64,000 nucleotides of DNA from Bipolaris cookei (lineage: Eukaryota; Ascomycota; Dothideomycetes; Pleosporales; Pleosporaceae), in NCBI GenBank assembly GCA_002286855.1, contig NRSV01000017.1, positions 289,475 through 353,474 on the forward strand, given 5' to 3'. Of the stretch, positions 10,774-21,303 are shown one piece after another; position 1 is the stretch's first letter; the number at the start of each line of letters is the position of its first letter. The notes beneath the pieces were generated by a model. The model saw only the letters and a program-made list of their open reading frames with translations. It had not been told where the DNA came from and did not search any database. The position numbers were made by a program, and so were the translations under genes.

Positions 10774-11505
10774 ATGTCCAATTTATCCAAGCAACAAGAT
10801 CCTCTACTAGTACCGAACCCCAGGAACATCAGTCCACTCTTGACGGTCCTCCGACAAGAGCTTGGCCTCAACTGGGGTCTATACAAAGAATTCCTGATGG
10901 GTATCAAAGCCGCCATCATAGTTGGCGACAATGCCGCCCCACTGATCAACCAGATGGAGCCTTTGATACAAAATCGAGTTTGCCAAGTTGCTCACCAGGG
11001 TGTGTTATTCTTACTGAAAGAGTTGGAGATGACGTGTCGCGCCAAAGGTAAGATGACTGCAGTCTCCCATTCACCTCTGCTTGACGGAAACCGATTATCT
11101 CCACTACATCCCGTTGGAAATATGGTGCCGCATCTACGCCCATTGCCACAGCCGTCTGTGAATATATTAGTACACAACTATTCCAACCAAAATCCCTCAG
11201 CGTCCCGGACACGTCCAGCTCCCGCTCCCGTCCCCAATCGATCTGGATCCAATGTTGCGACCGCCATTCGAAACCAGCCCCCCAACCAGGAAGCTCCACA
11301 GTCAACTCCCAGTCATGGCGATCTTATTTTCATTGACCCTAATTTCAAACGCGACGTCCAAGACTTTTTCGGCTTCACTGGCTGTCCCCGACTCACAAAT
11401 ATGTTGTACCACGAGTTCGACTCTGTACCGCACTATGAACCTGGTATCGACGATCTGGGTTTTTGGAAGAAGAAGGTTGAAGCAGAGAGAGGGGATAACA
11501 TGTAG
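10774..11505 (+). CDS. Unrecognised protein, 243 residues
   Basis: I do not recognise this protein. The open frame starts at an ATG and is intronless. The N-terminal 100 residues look folded and helical (LLTVLRQELGLNWGLYKEFLMGIKAAI). The middle (about 120-185) is a Pro/Ser/Asn-rich, probably disordered linker. The C-terminal 55 residues are again ordered-looking, with FIDPNFKRDVQDFFGFTGCPRLTNMLYHEF. No signal peptide or membrane segment is visible. The two-block pattern around a linker and the sensible codon use make a real gene likely, but it may be lineage-restricted. Confidence 0.6.
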   Translation: MSNLSKQQDPLLVPNPRNISPLLTVLRQELGLNWGLYKEFLMGIKAAIIVGDNAAPLINQMEPLIQNRVCQVAHQGVLFLLKELEMTCRAKGKMTAVSHSPLLDGNRLSPLHPVGNMVPHLRPLPQPSVNILVHNYSNQNPSASRTRPAPAPVPNRSGSNVATAIRNQPPNQEAPQSTPSHGDLIFIDPNFKRDVQDFFGFTGCPRLTNMLYHEFDSVPHYEPGIDDLGFWKKKVEAERGDNM

Positions 11506-11976
11506 TGGTGTGTTTGGCCACGTTGCGCGGACAGAGAGTGTAGAGGAAGGAGTATACTAGTAGCTCCGATGGGTGGGTTGTCAAGAGCTCGACGAATCGA
11601 CACTTTTCTTGTCGGGGTTGGAAACAAATGGCAGCGAACTAGAAAGAGCGGGTCCTGGATGGAAAAATGGCGTTTTGAAGCTAGCATAGGAAAGGAGGCG
11701 TTCGGTGTAGTCGGGAAACAAAGGATACTCCATAGCATAAAAGCAATCAGGGATGGATACCACAGCTCTTTATTATCCACGGGATTAGCTAGAATTAGTG
11801 CAACTGGAACCGTGTTCATCTTCTCTATAGTCTAAGAAGTCGAAGTAGACGAGTATTGTCGGGGTGATCGAGACAGACTCAAAAGGTAGGCTGTATGCAC
11901 CGCCAAATCCTGACAACAACAGACAACGTGTGATGGCCTGCCCTAACGTCCAAAGCCATAGTCACTTTACACCTTT
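11506..11976. other. Convergent 3' spacer
   Basis: About 470 bp between the ends of the unrecognised plus-strand gene and the minus-strand NmrA-like gene. It is probably 3' UTRs and terminators. No gene is seen. Confidence 0.5.
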
Positions 11977-12891
11977 TCATAGGCTCGATACAACCCTCTT
12001 CACCACCTCATCTAGATCCTCCTCTTCCAGCCCAAGCAACTCATTCGCAAACCCCTCCCTCTCTTTCCAATCCGCAGCAACAACCCCCCAAACAGCCACA
12101 ACCTCCTCCCTCGCCTCCATATCCCCCTCCAACATCTTCGGCCTACAAACCTCCAACTCCTCCTCACTCTTCTGCTCAACCTGTTCAAACTTCTCTCCCG
12201 TCGCCTTCTCCAGCGCCTCCAACACCTCCAGTTGCGTTACACGATGACTATGCACATATAGCAACTTATTCTTCGTCTGCTCCTCCCTCTCCAAAACCCT
12301 AACTACCGCCTTGCCTATGAAATCGAGATTGGATGCGGAAAACTTGATGTTGCCACCATCAAGCAAGTACGCCTTTCGAGCCTTGACATCGAACTTCAGC
12401 AGACCGCATGTCATGCCCCAGTCGAAAAAGTGGCCAGTGATGAGACTCGTCCAGGTCAAGTTGCCCATACCCGGGTCGCGCTGTTGGTCCTGCAGCGAGA
12501 TGAGGTAGTCTCTGACTACCTTCTTGCCCTTCATTAAGGGTAAAATCTCGTTCGTCTTGTCGTCGGCGGAATCACAGCTCCCGAATTCAGCGGGCATGAC
12601 GCGCTTGACTCCTGCTTTGAAGGCCGCATCGATAAGTTTCTTTTGCGAATCCACATGGCTCCCCGCAATGGTGATGATCAAGGCGTCGATGTTTTTGCTG
12701 CGCAGCGCTTTGGTGACGGCATCGACGTCTAGGTCGTCGGGGACGGTGATGACGTTTGTTTTTGGGTAGACGGATTTGGATGTCTGGCGGTTGAGGACGT
12801 AGAGGGAAAATTCTGAGGCTTGGAGGGCGCGCAGAACGGGCGCGCCGAGGGTGCCTGTTCCGCCAATGAGGGCGACGTTGGTTATGGTCAT
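11977..12891 (-). CDS. NmrA-like / isoflavone reductase-like NAD(P)-binding protein
   Basis: A single-exon gene of 304 residues. The N-terminus has a Rossmann dinucleotide-binding motif, ALIGGTGTLGAPVLRAL (GGTGTLG at 10-16). Then come the NmrA/isoflavone-reductase features: DVDAVTKALRSKNIDALIITIAG, KKLIDAAFKAGVKRVMPAEFGS, and SLITGHFFDWG. Fungal members include CipA-type reductases and redox sensors; substrate and role cannot be inferred. The C-terminal 60 residues are rich in Glu. The start ATG at 12891 directly precedes the Rossmann strand. Confidence 0.9.
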   Translation of the reverse strand: MTITNVALIGGTGTLGAPVLRALQASEFSLYVLNRQTSKSVYPKTNVITVPDDLDVDAVTKALRSKNIDALIITIAGSHVDSQKKLIDAAFKAGVKRVMPAEFGSCDSADDKTNEILPLMKGKKVVRDYLISLQDQQRDPGMGNLTWTSLITGHFFDWGMTCGLLKFDVKARKAYLLDGGNIKFSASNLDFIGKAVVRVLEREEQTKNKLLYVHSHRVTQLEVLEALEKATGEKFEQVEQKSEEELEVCRPKMLEGDMEAREEVVAVWGVVAADWKEREGFANELLGLEEEDLDEVVKRVVSSL

Positions 12892-13606
12892 GTTTGTGAG
12901 GTATTTGCTGGATTGGAATACAGAGAGATTTGTGGTATTGTTGAATGTTCAGTGCTCAATGGCTCAGATGTATGTATGTATGTATGTATGTACTGTATTC
13001 GTAGATTGACGTAGTCAGAATTCTGGCCGGCGGCTATTGACGCATAGATACGGGGTACTTTATCTGAATTAGTTGAAGCATATGCTTATGTTTCTGCAGC
13101 GCCATAGGGAATCAGCGCCTTGTCCTACGTCCATATATGGAGTGGAAGCTATTCTGACATGTGCTATGCTCCTGTGAGAATTTGAAATCAAGTTATCGTC
13201 TCTCGTGGCTGGACCTCTGTCACGGATAGGTATGATCAAATCGACTACAACACCTCTATTTTATGTGTAATAGGAGACATTAGAATCATCCCTCGTAACA
13301 AGGGAGATTTCTGAACCCAGCATGCAACCATACACGCCTCTGGGTTTGTGCTAAGGCAAGGCGTAAAGCATGGGCTGTTGAATAACGTAGCAGATACATA
13401 CTCAGCGGCAGTAGATTTAGTAATCAGATATATCTTTTGCCAAAGGATCCGCGATTCGCTACTCAGCTACTGTAGGAATGCAGCAGTCTATGGGGCACTC
13501 CGTAGCCCCTGGTTGAGCTACTAGCGCTCACGAGGACGGTTTAAGTCTAACGGACTGACTTCCCAACATGCGCCTTAACAATTTCTTTTCGATACCTGAA
13601 TAGACA
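12892..13606. other. Intergenic region with GTAT repeat
   Basis: Holds the promoter of the NmrA-like gene on the left and the 3' flank of the small secreted protein gene on the right. A (TATG)n tract lies at about 12970-12992, roughly 80-100 bp upstream of the NmrA-like start. No gene is seen. Confidence 0.5.
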
Positions 13607-13915
13607 TTAGCAGTCACCTAGTGCACAGCAGCATCGCTATTGTAGTCTTGTTAGTAATGCATTTTTTTTCGAGAAGGATAGAGAAAAATGAGGACTTATT
13701 TCTATTACACATTGATCACTGTTACTACAACTGGAAGGGTCTGGATTGGTGGTTGTCTTTTTGATCCCAGGTGTACAATTTAGCGCTGGGAGTGGTTTGG
13801 GAAAGTCGCAATGACCAGATTGGTTGCACGCCCCAGTCACGGTGTTTGTCCGAACCCCACACACGCTAACAGTTGAGACAGTAGCCAGAGACAGAAGAAG
13901 GATCAATAGATGCAT
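13607..13915 (-). CDS. Small secreted cysteine-rich protein (effector-like)
   Basis: Two exons, 13915-13709 and 13636-13607, with a 72-bp phase-0 intron (GTAATA donor, TTACTAAC branch, ACAATAG acceptor). The spliced product is 78 residues. A hydrophobic N-terminus (MHLLILLLSLATVSTVSV) is a likely signal peptide. Ten Cys follow, at 19, 30, 36, 47, 63, 69, 71, 72, 73 and 78. The second exon contributes a compact CRCCC...C end. Read without splicing, the frame would instead run into a Cys-free tail, which supports the intron. No homologue is recognised. Size, secretion signal and Cys content fit fungal small secreted proteins, some of which are effectors; function is not known. The gene lies next to a long gene-free stretch. 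Confidence 0.72.
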
Positions 13916-16637
13916 CGCGTTGAGTTTGTTTGGTGATTTTTTAGGTTGGCCGTTTAGGAATTTTCAAAAGGTGTGAGATCAAATGTGGATAAGATGGGTA
14001 ATCGCCTCCACACTTGCGTCTTGATATATTAGTTTCTTACACTAGCATACTTTAGGGGGCTTATTACATGCCCTCTCTAAGACCCTAGTCTACCTCTTGA
14101 TGCGTCGAAATTGGTAAGAAGATCTACCCTGAACATCAACACAAGGCACGACTGGAATTATTTCACATAGCAATACACATTGCGTAGCAAAGGCTTCCTT
14201 GCTGTGAGAGTAGATGTAGCAAAAGCTATTCAGTATTTGGTATGACCTTCTTTAGTACCAGCAACAAGCTGACATATCTTTTTCATTTGAACTACCTGGG
14301 GAGCGATGAATCAGAGCCTTCAATCGTCGTATCTTATCATCTTCGAATACGATATATATGCTTTTCACGGTATGTAAGCAGCCTATCAATGTCCCACGGA
14401 CCACGTACGGTTGGGGCTTCTGTGTGGCGCATAATAAGTAAGCAATACGCTTGCTGCTTACGTATAGAGTAATACGCCGAGTTGCATGAAGATGCTACAT
14501 ACAATCAAGGTCATCTCGAGGAAGTTCTTGTTTCTGTTGAAGAATATTCGCGGAAGTGCATTACATGTCGAGATGATAGACGGCACTTATATAGTCAAAT
14601 GTGTCGACTATGGTTGGTAAGCGTGCATGATACGACTGAGGGTGCGTTGATGTTGGATGTAGGCAGTGGGAAGTGGAATTAAGATAGGATTTAGCAGTCG
14701 AAGGCTGAATCGAGAGCTGTAGTGATAAATGATAAGAGACAAAGGTCAGAGTTGGAAGAAAAGTATGAGAAGGAGGACCCAGGACGATAAAATCATGATG
14801 AGAGCCGCAACAGGGAACGGAAAGTTGACAAAGGTGAATCTGCTTGGGAGTTTGGTGGATTCTCCCGACGCCAACAGTCATTTAACAAGCACTAATTTAA
14901 CAAGCACTATGCCAAGAGGGATTCTCAAGCAAGTACTGTCCTCCGATTTCAGATATAGCCGGTGGATCAATATCACTACAGATTTCATTCTTTGCGTGAT
15001 TCTGTCAAATGAACTTGAACCTGCAAACTCCACATGCATCGGTCTTGAACCACAACCGCGATGAAAAACGTCGAGAAGCCGATCAGTTAGCTAAAAGCTA
15101 AGAGACTACCGCAATACAGAAGTCAATAGATTAAGGGTCAATCGAAAAGTAGGCTACTTGTGAGTTGAAAATAGTACGAGGCGTGTATAATAAAATAGAC
15201 CGATTTGGCCAAGTTTTGAGAAGGATTGAAGCTCAGCGAGTAAGTTCACCAAGAATATATTGTCCAGTTGAACAATCTTTGCTTATTTCTATAAGAAGTA
15301 GATCGATTGATGCATGGAACCATTGATTACGAAAATATCCTTTAAAATTATGGATAATGTTCGTCCCCTACATACAGATTGCGACAGACGAGTGTACCTG
15401 TATCACCCTGTCTCCAGCCCCAACATAAAATTTGTGCCAAGGAATCAAAGAATAACTTCTAGAAGATATAACCTGCATGTAATTCTAAGCGATCAAAGAA
15501 TACCCCACAACCACATCCACTCCCCCTATCACCCCATTACCTAGGACCATCCCTGCCCACAACCCCTCAAACACCAGGGCCATCCCACCCAGCTCTACCC
15601 TCATCCCGCCATGCCCAGCACTTGCGCCAAAGTAATGCGCCAAAGTAACCTGAAACTTAACATCAGCCATTACACACCCTCTAGCTCATCCTCTAAAATC
15701 CACAACCGCTTTCCGCTTTCCGCTTTCGCCAGAACCAACGACTCCTTCCCTATTTCCCATATTTTTTTTCGCGATGATCCACCCGAAGAGGGTGCTATAC
15801 CGTGCTTAAGGAATCCTATAGCAGATGCGAGTTTCCGCACTATCACCTTATGATGGCGCAAGCGAACAAGGAACCCGCTTGCACCTTATTCATTGGCAAT
15901 CTTTTTGTCTTGCGCAAAAGAGGCAGTTGCACCGCGTAGAACATATAGTCTGAACAAAACATCAAACACAAACGCTAACCGTTTAAACGGCTACCTTTTT
16001 TTTTTTTAAAAAAAAAAAAGAGGACGCGTCGTTTTGCTTCGGACCGAAAACTTAGCAAAGAAAAAAAACATATGTATTGAACGGTAGAAGAGCCTGAGGA
16101 GAAAAAAAAGGGGGGGGTGGTGAGAGCGGGGGACGGAAAATACGAATAAGCGCGTATGTCACAGACAGATAGATACGTGCGGTTCGTGGTGAGAGGCAAA
16201 CACGAGCGTCACGCCATCTTACGACGTTTAACGCACGCACAAGACAAGACACACACACCACCACAACTAGCCATATGGTGCGCGCACGGACTAAGCACCC
16301 GTCAGTATGTGGGACTTTTTTGCCCGGCAGTTTAGATTATTGGGGGGTGGGAACAAGCGAATATATCTTGGCTGTGGGGAGATAATTGAGATATATATCT
16401 TAAGAGGGAATCTTTCTTTAACATTTATCTTGTTCGATATAAAGACAGACGTGTGTGCTCGACAACGTTTTTTTTTTCAGAGAGATTGAAACTTGGAACG
16501 TACATACAAGTACACTCACGTCACGACTATTATACTGGGGATAGGATTGTCTTTACGACAAACAAGTGAGGGAGAAACATAAGAGAAGGGAAAAAACAAC
16601 AGAGTTTGTCGAGTTTTCCAGATACACACATAAGGGG
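13916..16637. other. Gene-poor stretch, 2.7 kb
   Basis: No frame resembles a conserved protein. Short open frames at 14561-14881 and 15485-15670 (minus) look random. Simple structures include tandem GCGCCAAAGTAA units near 15625-15650, a CCGCTTT triplet near 15709-15729, a CCGTTTAAACGG palindrome (15979-15990) and the T12A12 palindrome. The right end is the promoter of the protoglobin gene. Confidence 0.45.
15996..16019. repeat. T12A12 perfect palindrome
   Basis: Twelve T followed by twelve A form a perfect 24-bp palindrome. It can extrude as a hairpin and would strongly disfavour nucleosomes. It sits about 620 bp upstream of the protoglobin start. Confidence 0.9.
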
Positions 16638-17617
16638 ATGGCGACACTACAGAATCATCGGCCGATGCAGCATGTGGATCGGAGGGAGCTGTATACCAGT
16701 CTCGAGGCACGGATACAATACCTGCACTCGTTTCTCGACTTTAGTTCACGTACGCTTACACTCTTACCCAACAAAAAAAAGATGCTTTTGGAAGCAAAGA
16801 CTAAATTGAAAATGCAGGCGACATGGAAGCCCTGACGAGCGGGGCCAAATACATCAAAGCGCTCATTCCCGCCGTGGTCAACATAGTGTACAAGAAGCTT
16901 CTGCAGTACGACATCACGGCACGGGCATTTGAGACGCGATCGACATCGTACCAGGGCCGGGTCGACGTCAGCAACCTCGACGAGAACTCGCCGCAGATTC
17001 TGTACCGCAAAATGTTCCTGCGGGGCTACCTAAACAAGCTGTGCAGCGACCCGTCGACCATGGAGTTTTGGGAGTACCTAGACAAAGTAGGCATGATGCA
17101 CGTGGGGCAAGGGCGGGTGCATCCGCTGCACGTCGAATACGTGCACATTGGCGTGACGCTGTCGTTTGTCCAAGACATCATAACCGAGGCGGTGCTGTCG
17201 CACCCACGGCTGAAGATGGAGCGCAAGATCGCGCTTGTGAAAGCGCTGAGCAAGGTGATTTGGATCCAGAACGATCTATTTGCCAAGTGGTATGTTCGCG
17301 ACGGCGACGAGTTTGCAGAGGAGCGATTGGTGCCCGAGGTTGAGCCTGAAGGCTATCTGCACGGCAAACCTGTCTTGCGCGAGGGCAGCAGCGAGCGCGA
17401 GAGTGAGATTGAAGAGGCCGACATGGCGGCGGGGTCGTGTCCATTTAAGAATTTGGCAGGCAGACCGAGTCTGGGGAAGGATCATCAGGATGCACAGTAT
17501 GGGGAAATCGTGATAGATGCCGCAGACGCGCCGATGGCTGCATCGTCTGCTACATCACCAGGCATGAGAGGATTTGTGCAGAGCGCCATGGTACGGGCTG
17601 TGGGAAGTAGCGCTTGA
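16638..17617 (+). CDS. Protoglobin-domain protein
   Basis: Two exons, 16638-16749 and 16818-17617, with a 68-bp phase-1 intron, encode 303 residues. The N-terminal 200 residues fit the fungal protoglobin-like family: DRRELYTSLEARIQYLHSFL, then GAKYIKALIPAVVNIVYKKLL, SPQILYRKMFLRGYLNKLCSD, FWEYLDKVGMMH and HPLHVEYVHIGVTLSFVQDII. H142 or H147 in the latter helix is a candidate proximal haem ligand; I cannot decide which. The C-terminal 100 residues are disordered. They carry a Cys-Pro motif (SCPF, C245), of the kind used in haem-regulatory motifs. The role may be gas or redox sensing, which is inference from the fold. Confidence 0.85.
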
Positions 17618-17698
17618 CGGACGAGCGAAGGGGGGGTGGGTGTACTGTAGATACTATGCAACTGTAATAATGTTATTTTGTTGTTGACCATTTTCAGT

Positions 17699-17736
<38 letters not shown>

Positions 17737-19458
17737 CGGTGTTGATTGGGAGCGGGTTGCTGGGGCGGACGTTGTGACGGTCCATGCACGGGTCAAACCG
17801 GAGGCGGAGAAACAGCCGCCGCCCCGAGAGCCGCGATCGGCTTGTCGTGATGGATGCCCTCGCCCTCGCCATCGCCGTGGCCCATGTCGGGTTGGCACGA
17901 CAAATTTTGCCCAGTACACAGTCAGCCGTTTGTTGTGAAGATGGGCGTTTAAATACAAACTCTATGTGCGTGTGCTGCGACAGTCATCTCTATACCGTCT
18001 GCTGCAGTTTTTGCATGATGCATACCGGGGGGCTGCACAATCACATGACGCGGCATTGTGGTGAGAGGGAGAGCAGATGTGATGGTGTTGAGGGTGTTTC
18101 AGGCTAGGGCGGGTGGTTGTGTGGAGAGGGCCAATTACCAGTACCAGCACCAACACCAGCACCATGGGGCGGGCCTTGTATAGCAGTAGACTACTTACGA
18201 GTACTACCACCAATACTATCGTGTAGATACTTTAGTACGCCTCACCGGACTCAGCCTGTAGCCCTGGCACCATGCTGCGCCTTGTTTCTCGGGCAACTAA
18301 GCAGATGTATCGTCTCCAAACAGTGCACCCTGCCGATCCACTGACGATCCGACACTTCCGTCTAGGATGGTGAGCAGAGAAGGCTGTCCGTCGCCAGTGG
18401 ATACATGCACATGTAAAGTAGACAAAGGCCTTGAGGCACATGTCAGCGCATACTGCAATAAAGTCCCGCGGGCCACGACATGACGCTGCTGAGACGCAAC
18501 TTGAGTCGTTGGACGTTTGCTGGCAGCGACTCAGCCGACGCGCGCCCTTGGCTCGGTGAGCGACTTGGCCGTGGATCCCTCGCTCGCTCCATCCATCTGG
18601 ACCATGTATATTGGGGCGCGCGGACTGGGGCGCAAAAGTAAATGCCTAGTGGGCATGCAGCAGCCAGTCAAGCAGCGGGGAGGCGGGCTCGAGTGGCCAG
18701 CGTTGCAAGACTTTAATCTTTGTTCTTTTTGCGCCTGCGTTTTGCTATCGCCGGATTGCCTGCTTTTCTGAGACCACAGACTCGTCCACGCCAGGCCCCA
18801 AAGGGGCAGCCGAGCCGGGGCCCCCTGCTAGCGCTGCTTGGTGCAGCCCATACCTGCGGAAACGCTCTCATTGCTTGCCCCGTCGTGTCTGCCTTCGCCG
18901 CCGCCCACTCTCTCGCGCCCACCCCCTCCCCCCAGACCTTCGTTGTCACTGTCGCCCTTCATCACAACATCATCGCCGCCTGGCACCTCCTGCCCCCCTC
19001 CCCACCACAACCCCCTTCTCATCCTTCTCTCCCCTCCCCCCCACCACCACGACCACCACGCCTCATCGCGGCTTCTTGTAGCACTCTCCATCTGTAATCC
19101 CCCTCGACGCCTCCTGGATCCACGGCTGCTGCCCCCAGACTGTCGTCGTGCTGGTGCGCCTGTTTTCTTCCTTATCAAGTGGCCCGATCAGTGCGCCTCT
19201 TGCCCTCCACGTCATCATCGCAACGGCTTAACTGCTGGTTGCTTCTCTTCCTGCACTCCTTCGCACACTGTTCAAATCCCCGTAACCCCTTTTTAATATC
19301 CCCGTCTTTCCTGCGCAAGTGCTGCCTCCGACTGCGCTCCCGCTGCTGCGACTGCTGCAACGTCATCTCGCAGCTCCACTAGCTCCCCGACTTCGATGCA
19401 CACGCCCCTCACAACAACAGATGACCGCTGTTGCTTTTAGGCTCTCTCCTCTCTCACA
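17618..19458. other. Long intergenic/leader region before the AHC1-like gene
   Basis: 1.8 kb without a recognisable gene. A (GT)n repeat lies at 17701-17735. The last 700 bp are strongly CT-rich and probably form the promoter and a long 5' leader of the next gene. Open frames here are proline- and serine-rich artefacts of that composition. Confidence 0.5.
17701..17735 (+). repeat. (GT)17 microsatellite
   Basis: 35 bases of uninterrupted GT dinucleotide, about 85 bp downstream of the protoglobin stop codon. A length-polymorphic marker candidate. Confidence 0.97.
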
Positions 19459-21303
19459 ATGCAGTCCATGTTCCGCCTCCCATGGTGTAACGAGTCGCCT
19501 GGCGACAAAATCATGGAAAAGTCTGCCCTGCACAAGCAGAGGCCGCTGCCCGTCGTCGACATGCCAGCCTTTATGAGCAAGATCAAGCGGAAAAGGACAG
19601 ACAGTCCTGAGCCCTCGCCCGCGCACCACGCGCATGTAGTAAAGAAGTGGAAAGATGCTCACGGTGACATGAAGCCGTCTGTGCAAAGTGCACCTGCTGC
19701 TGCTTCAGCTTCGGCTTCTGCCCACGTTCCCGACGCCAGACCAAAGGCGCTGCCTGCAACCAAGGAGAGCAAGAGCAAGCCCTCAGCCCCTCAGCAACGG
19801 CCTGCTCAACCACACTCCACCGCCACGCCTGCATCCACTACCACTACCTCTATGGACTCTGGTTTAACCCCTGTGCAGCAAGCTATTGAGGCTCAAATCA
19901 ACTATGAGATCTTGCTCAAGCACAACGAACTCCGTTTGATTGAACAGGAGCTAGCCAAATGCCAAGTCTCTCTGGAGCAACTCAGGCGCTGCTCTCTCAT
20001 TCCTTTCCCAGGCACCGAGGGTCTCGATGTCAACGTCAGCCTCGGCGTAGGTCCGTCTTTGCAGCCAGGCGCAGGCTACACTCAGCCACAGTATGCTGCG
20101 CCTTGGGGAGTCACTGACGGCCCCTACACTCGCCACTACGCAAAATGGCTCATCTCGGACGTCAAGTTTGATCCCGTCTCCGAGCGTGCGCTTGCCCAGC
20201 AGGCTCAAGGTTACTTCGGCACTGGTGAGGGCAGGACGACGCGCGGCAGTTTTGCTGACTACGGCTCAGCTCACAGAGGCCGCACGTCGCGAACTTCGAC
20301 TGGAATGTTGAAGCTCACCCCTCTTGGTGAAACTCCAGCACCAGCGCCAAAGATAGACCCTCTATTGCACAAGCGATCCACCGACGGTCAGTGGGTGCGC
20401 CTCTACTGTGCTCAGTGCGGCCACAGCAACTTTTCAAACACCCAGGGCTTCCTCAACCACTGCCGTATCAAGCACAACCAAGTCTTCAAGAGCCATGATG
20501 CAGCAGCTATTGCCTGCGGTGTACCGGTCGAGTCCAACGACGGCGCCAATCCTGTTACTGCGAGTGAACCTACCAGCATGCCTGCAGCAACGCCGGCAGT
20601 GTCCTTTCCTACCCCGGCTACTTCAGGTATTGTTCACTCACTCGCGTCTCAAGCCGTACCCGTTGCACACGCTCCACAAGTGCACCGTCAATTGAATGCT
20701 CCATCCTCCAGCGAGTCCAAAACTGCTCCGCCTCCTAGCTTCATCAAGACATCCTCGACCCCTTACCTGGCAGCCCGTTTCCAAAACAGCGGTGCTCAAG
20801 GTGACTTTAAGGAAATCCTAGAGACGGCCCGGTCCAAGATTGATCTGGATGCGATAGACACCTCGGATGACGACAGTGCAGACACCAGTGTTGCGCCGAC
20901 CCCAGTAACAACCGTTGCTCCACATCTGGCCCGTCTTCCTGCCAGTGCCCCTGCAAGCAAAACTCCAGCAAGGGCAGGCAGTAAGAAAGGTTCTCATCCA
21001 AGCCATGCGCGCCTTCCCATGTCTCTCCCATCTCCCATCAAGCCTCAAGGACACAATGACATGCCACGCTCACCCATAGACCTCAGCCCTCACACAGTCG
21101 AGTCTAACCCGGGCCTAGTCAGCGATCATGATGATGATGATGACGACGATGCGGATGATGCGCATAGCCAACCTGACCTTGCTCTTGACACTCATGTCAT
21201 GGTCGAAGACTCGAGCGACGTTGAAGGTGTGCAAGAACGTAGGGGCTCTCGGCAAGGATTGCACGGGTGTTTTGAAAAGGGCGAGGGCAGTCGTGAGCAT
21301 TAA
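19459..21303 (+). CDS. AHC1-like C2H2 zinc-finger protein (ADA HAT complex component-like)
   Basis: A single-exon frame of 614 residues, mostly low-complexity and probably disordered (Ala/Ser/Pro-rich). Two ordered parts stand out. One is a helix at about 136-180 (QAIEAQINYEILLKHNELRLIEQ). The other is a C2H2-type finger: YCAQCGHSNFSNTQGFLNHCRIKH (C317, C320, H334, H339), followed by SHDAAAIACGVPV. This finger block is the one I associate with fungal AHC1, a subunit of the ADA histone acetyltransferase complex. Related fingers occur in other chromatin proteins, so the exact family is uncertain. An Asp run (SDHDDDDDDDADD) lies near the C-terminus. The last 25 residues look unlike the rest and might be read-through of an unrecognised intron. 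Confidence 0.68.
   Translation: MQSMFRLPWCNESPGDKIMEKSALHKQRPLPVVDMPAFMSKIKRKRTDSPEPSPAHHAHVVKKWKDAHGDMKPSVQSAPAAASASASAHVPDARPKALPATKESKSKPSAPQQRPAQPHSTATPASTTTTSMDSGLTPVQQAIEAQINYEILLKHNELRLIEQELAKCQVSLEQLRRCSLIPFPGTEGLDVNVSLGVGPSLQPGAGYTQPQYAAPWGVTDGPYTRHYAKWLISDVKFDPVSERALAQQAQGYFGTGEGRTTRGSFADYGSAHRGRTSRTSTGMLKLTPLGETPAPAPKIDPLLHKRSTDGQWVRLYCAQCGHSNFSNTQGFLNHCRIKHNQVFKSHDAAAIACGVPVESNDGANPVTASEPTSMPAATPAVSFPTPATSGIVHSLASQAVPVAHAPQVHRQLNAPSSSESKTAPPPSFIKTSSTPYLAARFQNSGAQGDFKEILETARSKIDLDAIDTSDDDSADTSVAPTPVTTVAPHLARLPASAPASKTPARAGSKKGSHPSHARLPMSLPSPIKPQGHNDMPRSPIDLSPHTVESNPGLVSDHDDDDDDDADDAHSQPDLALDTHVMVEDSSDVEGVQERRGSRQGLHGCFEKGEGSREH

Noticed and set aside
14561..14881. 106-codon minus-strand frame with an ATG
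   Set aside because: No domain, signal peptide or splice context; length is expected by chance.
18838..19296. 152-codon proline/serine-rich plus-strand frame
   Set aside because: Composition reflects the CT-rich leader of the AHC1-like gene; three overlapping frames are open for the same reason.
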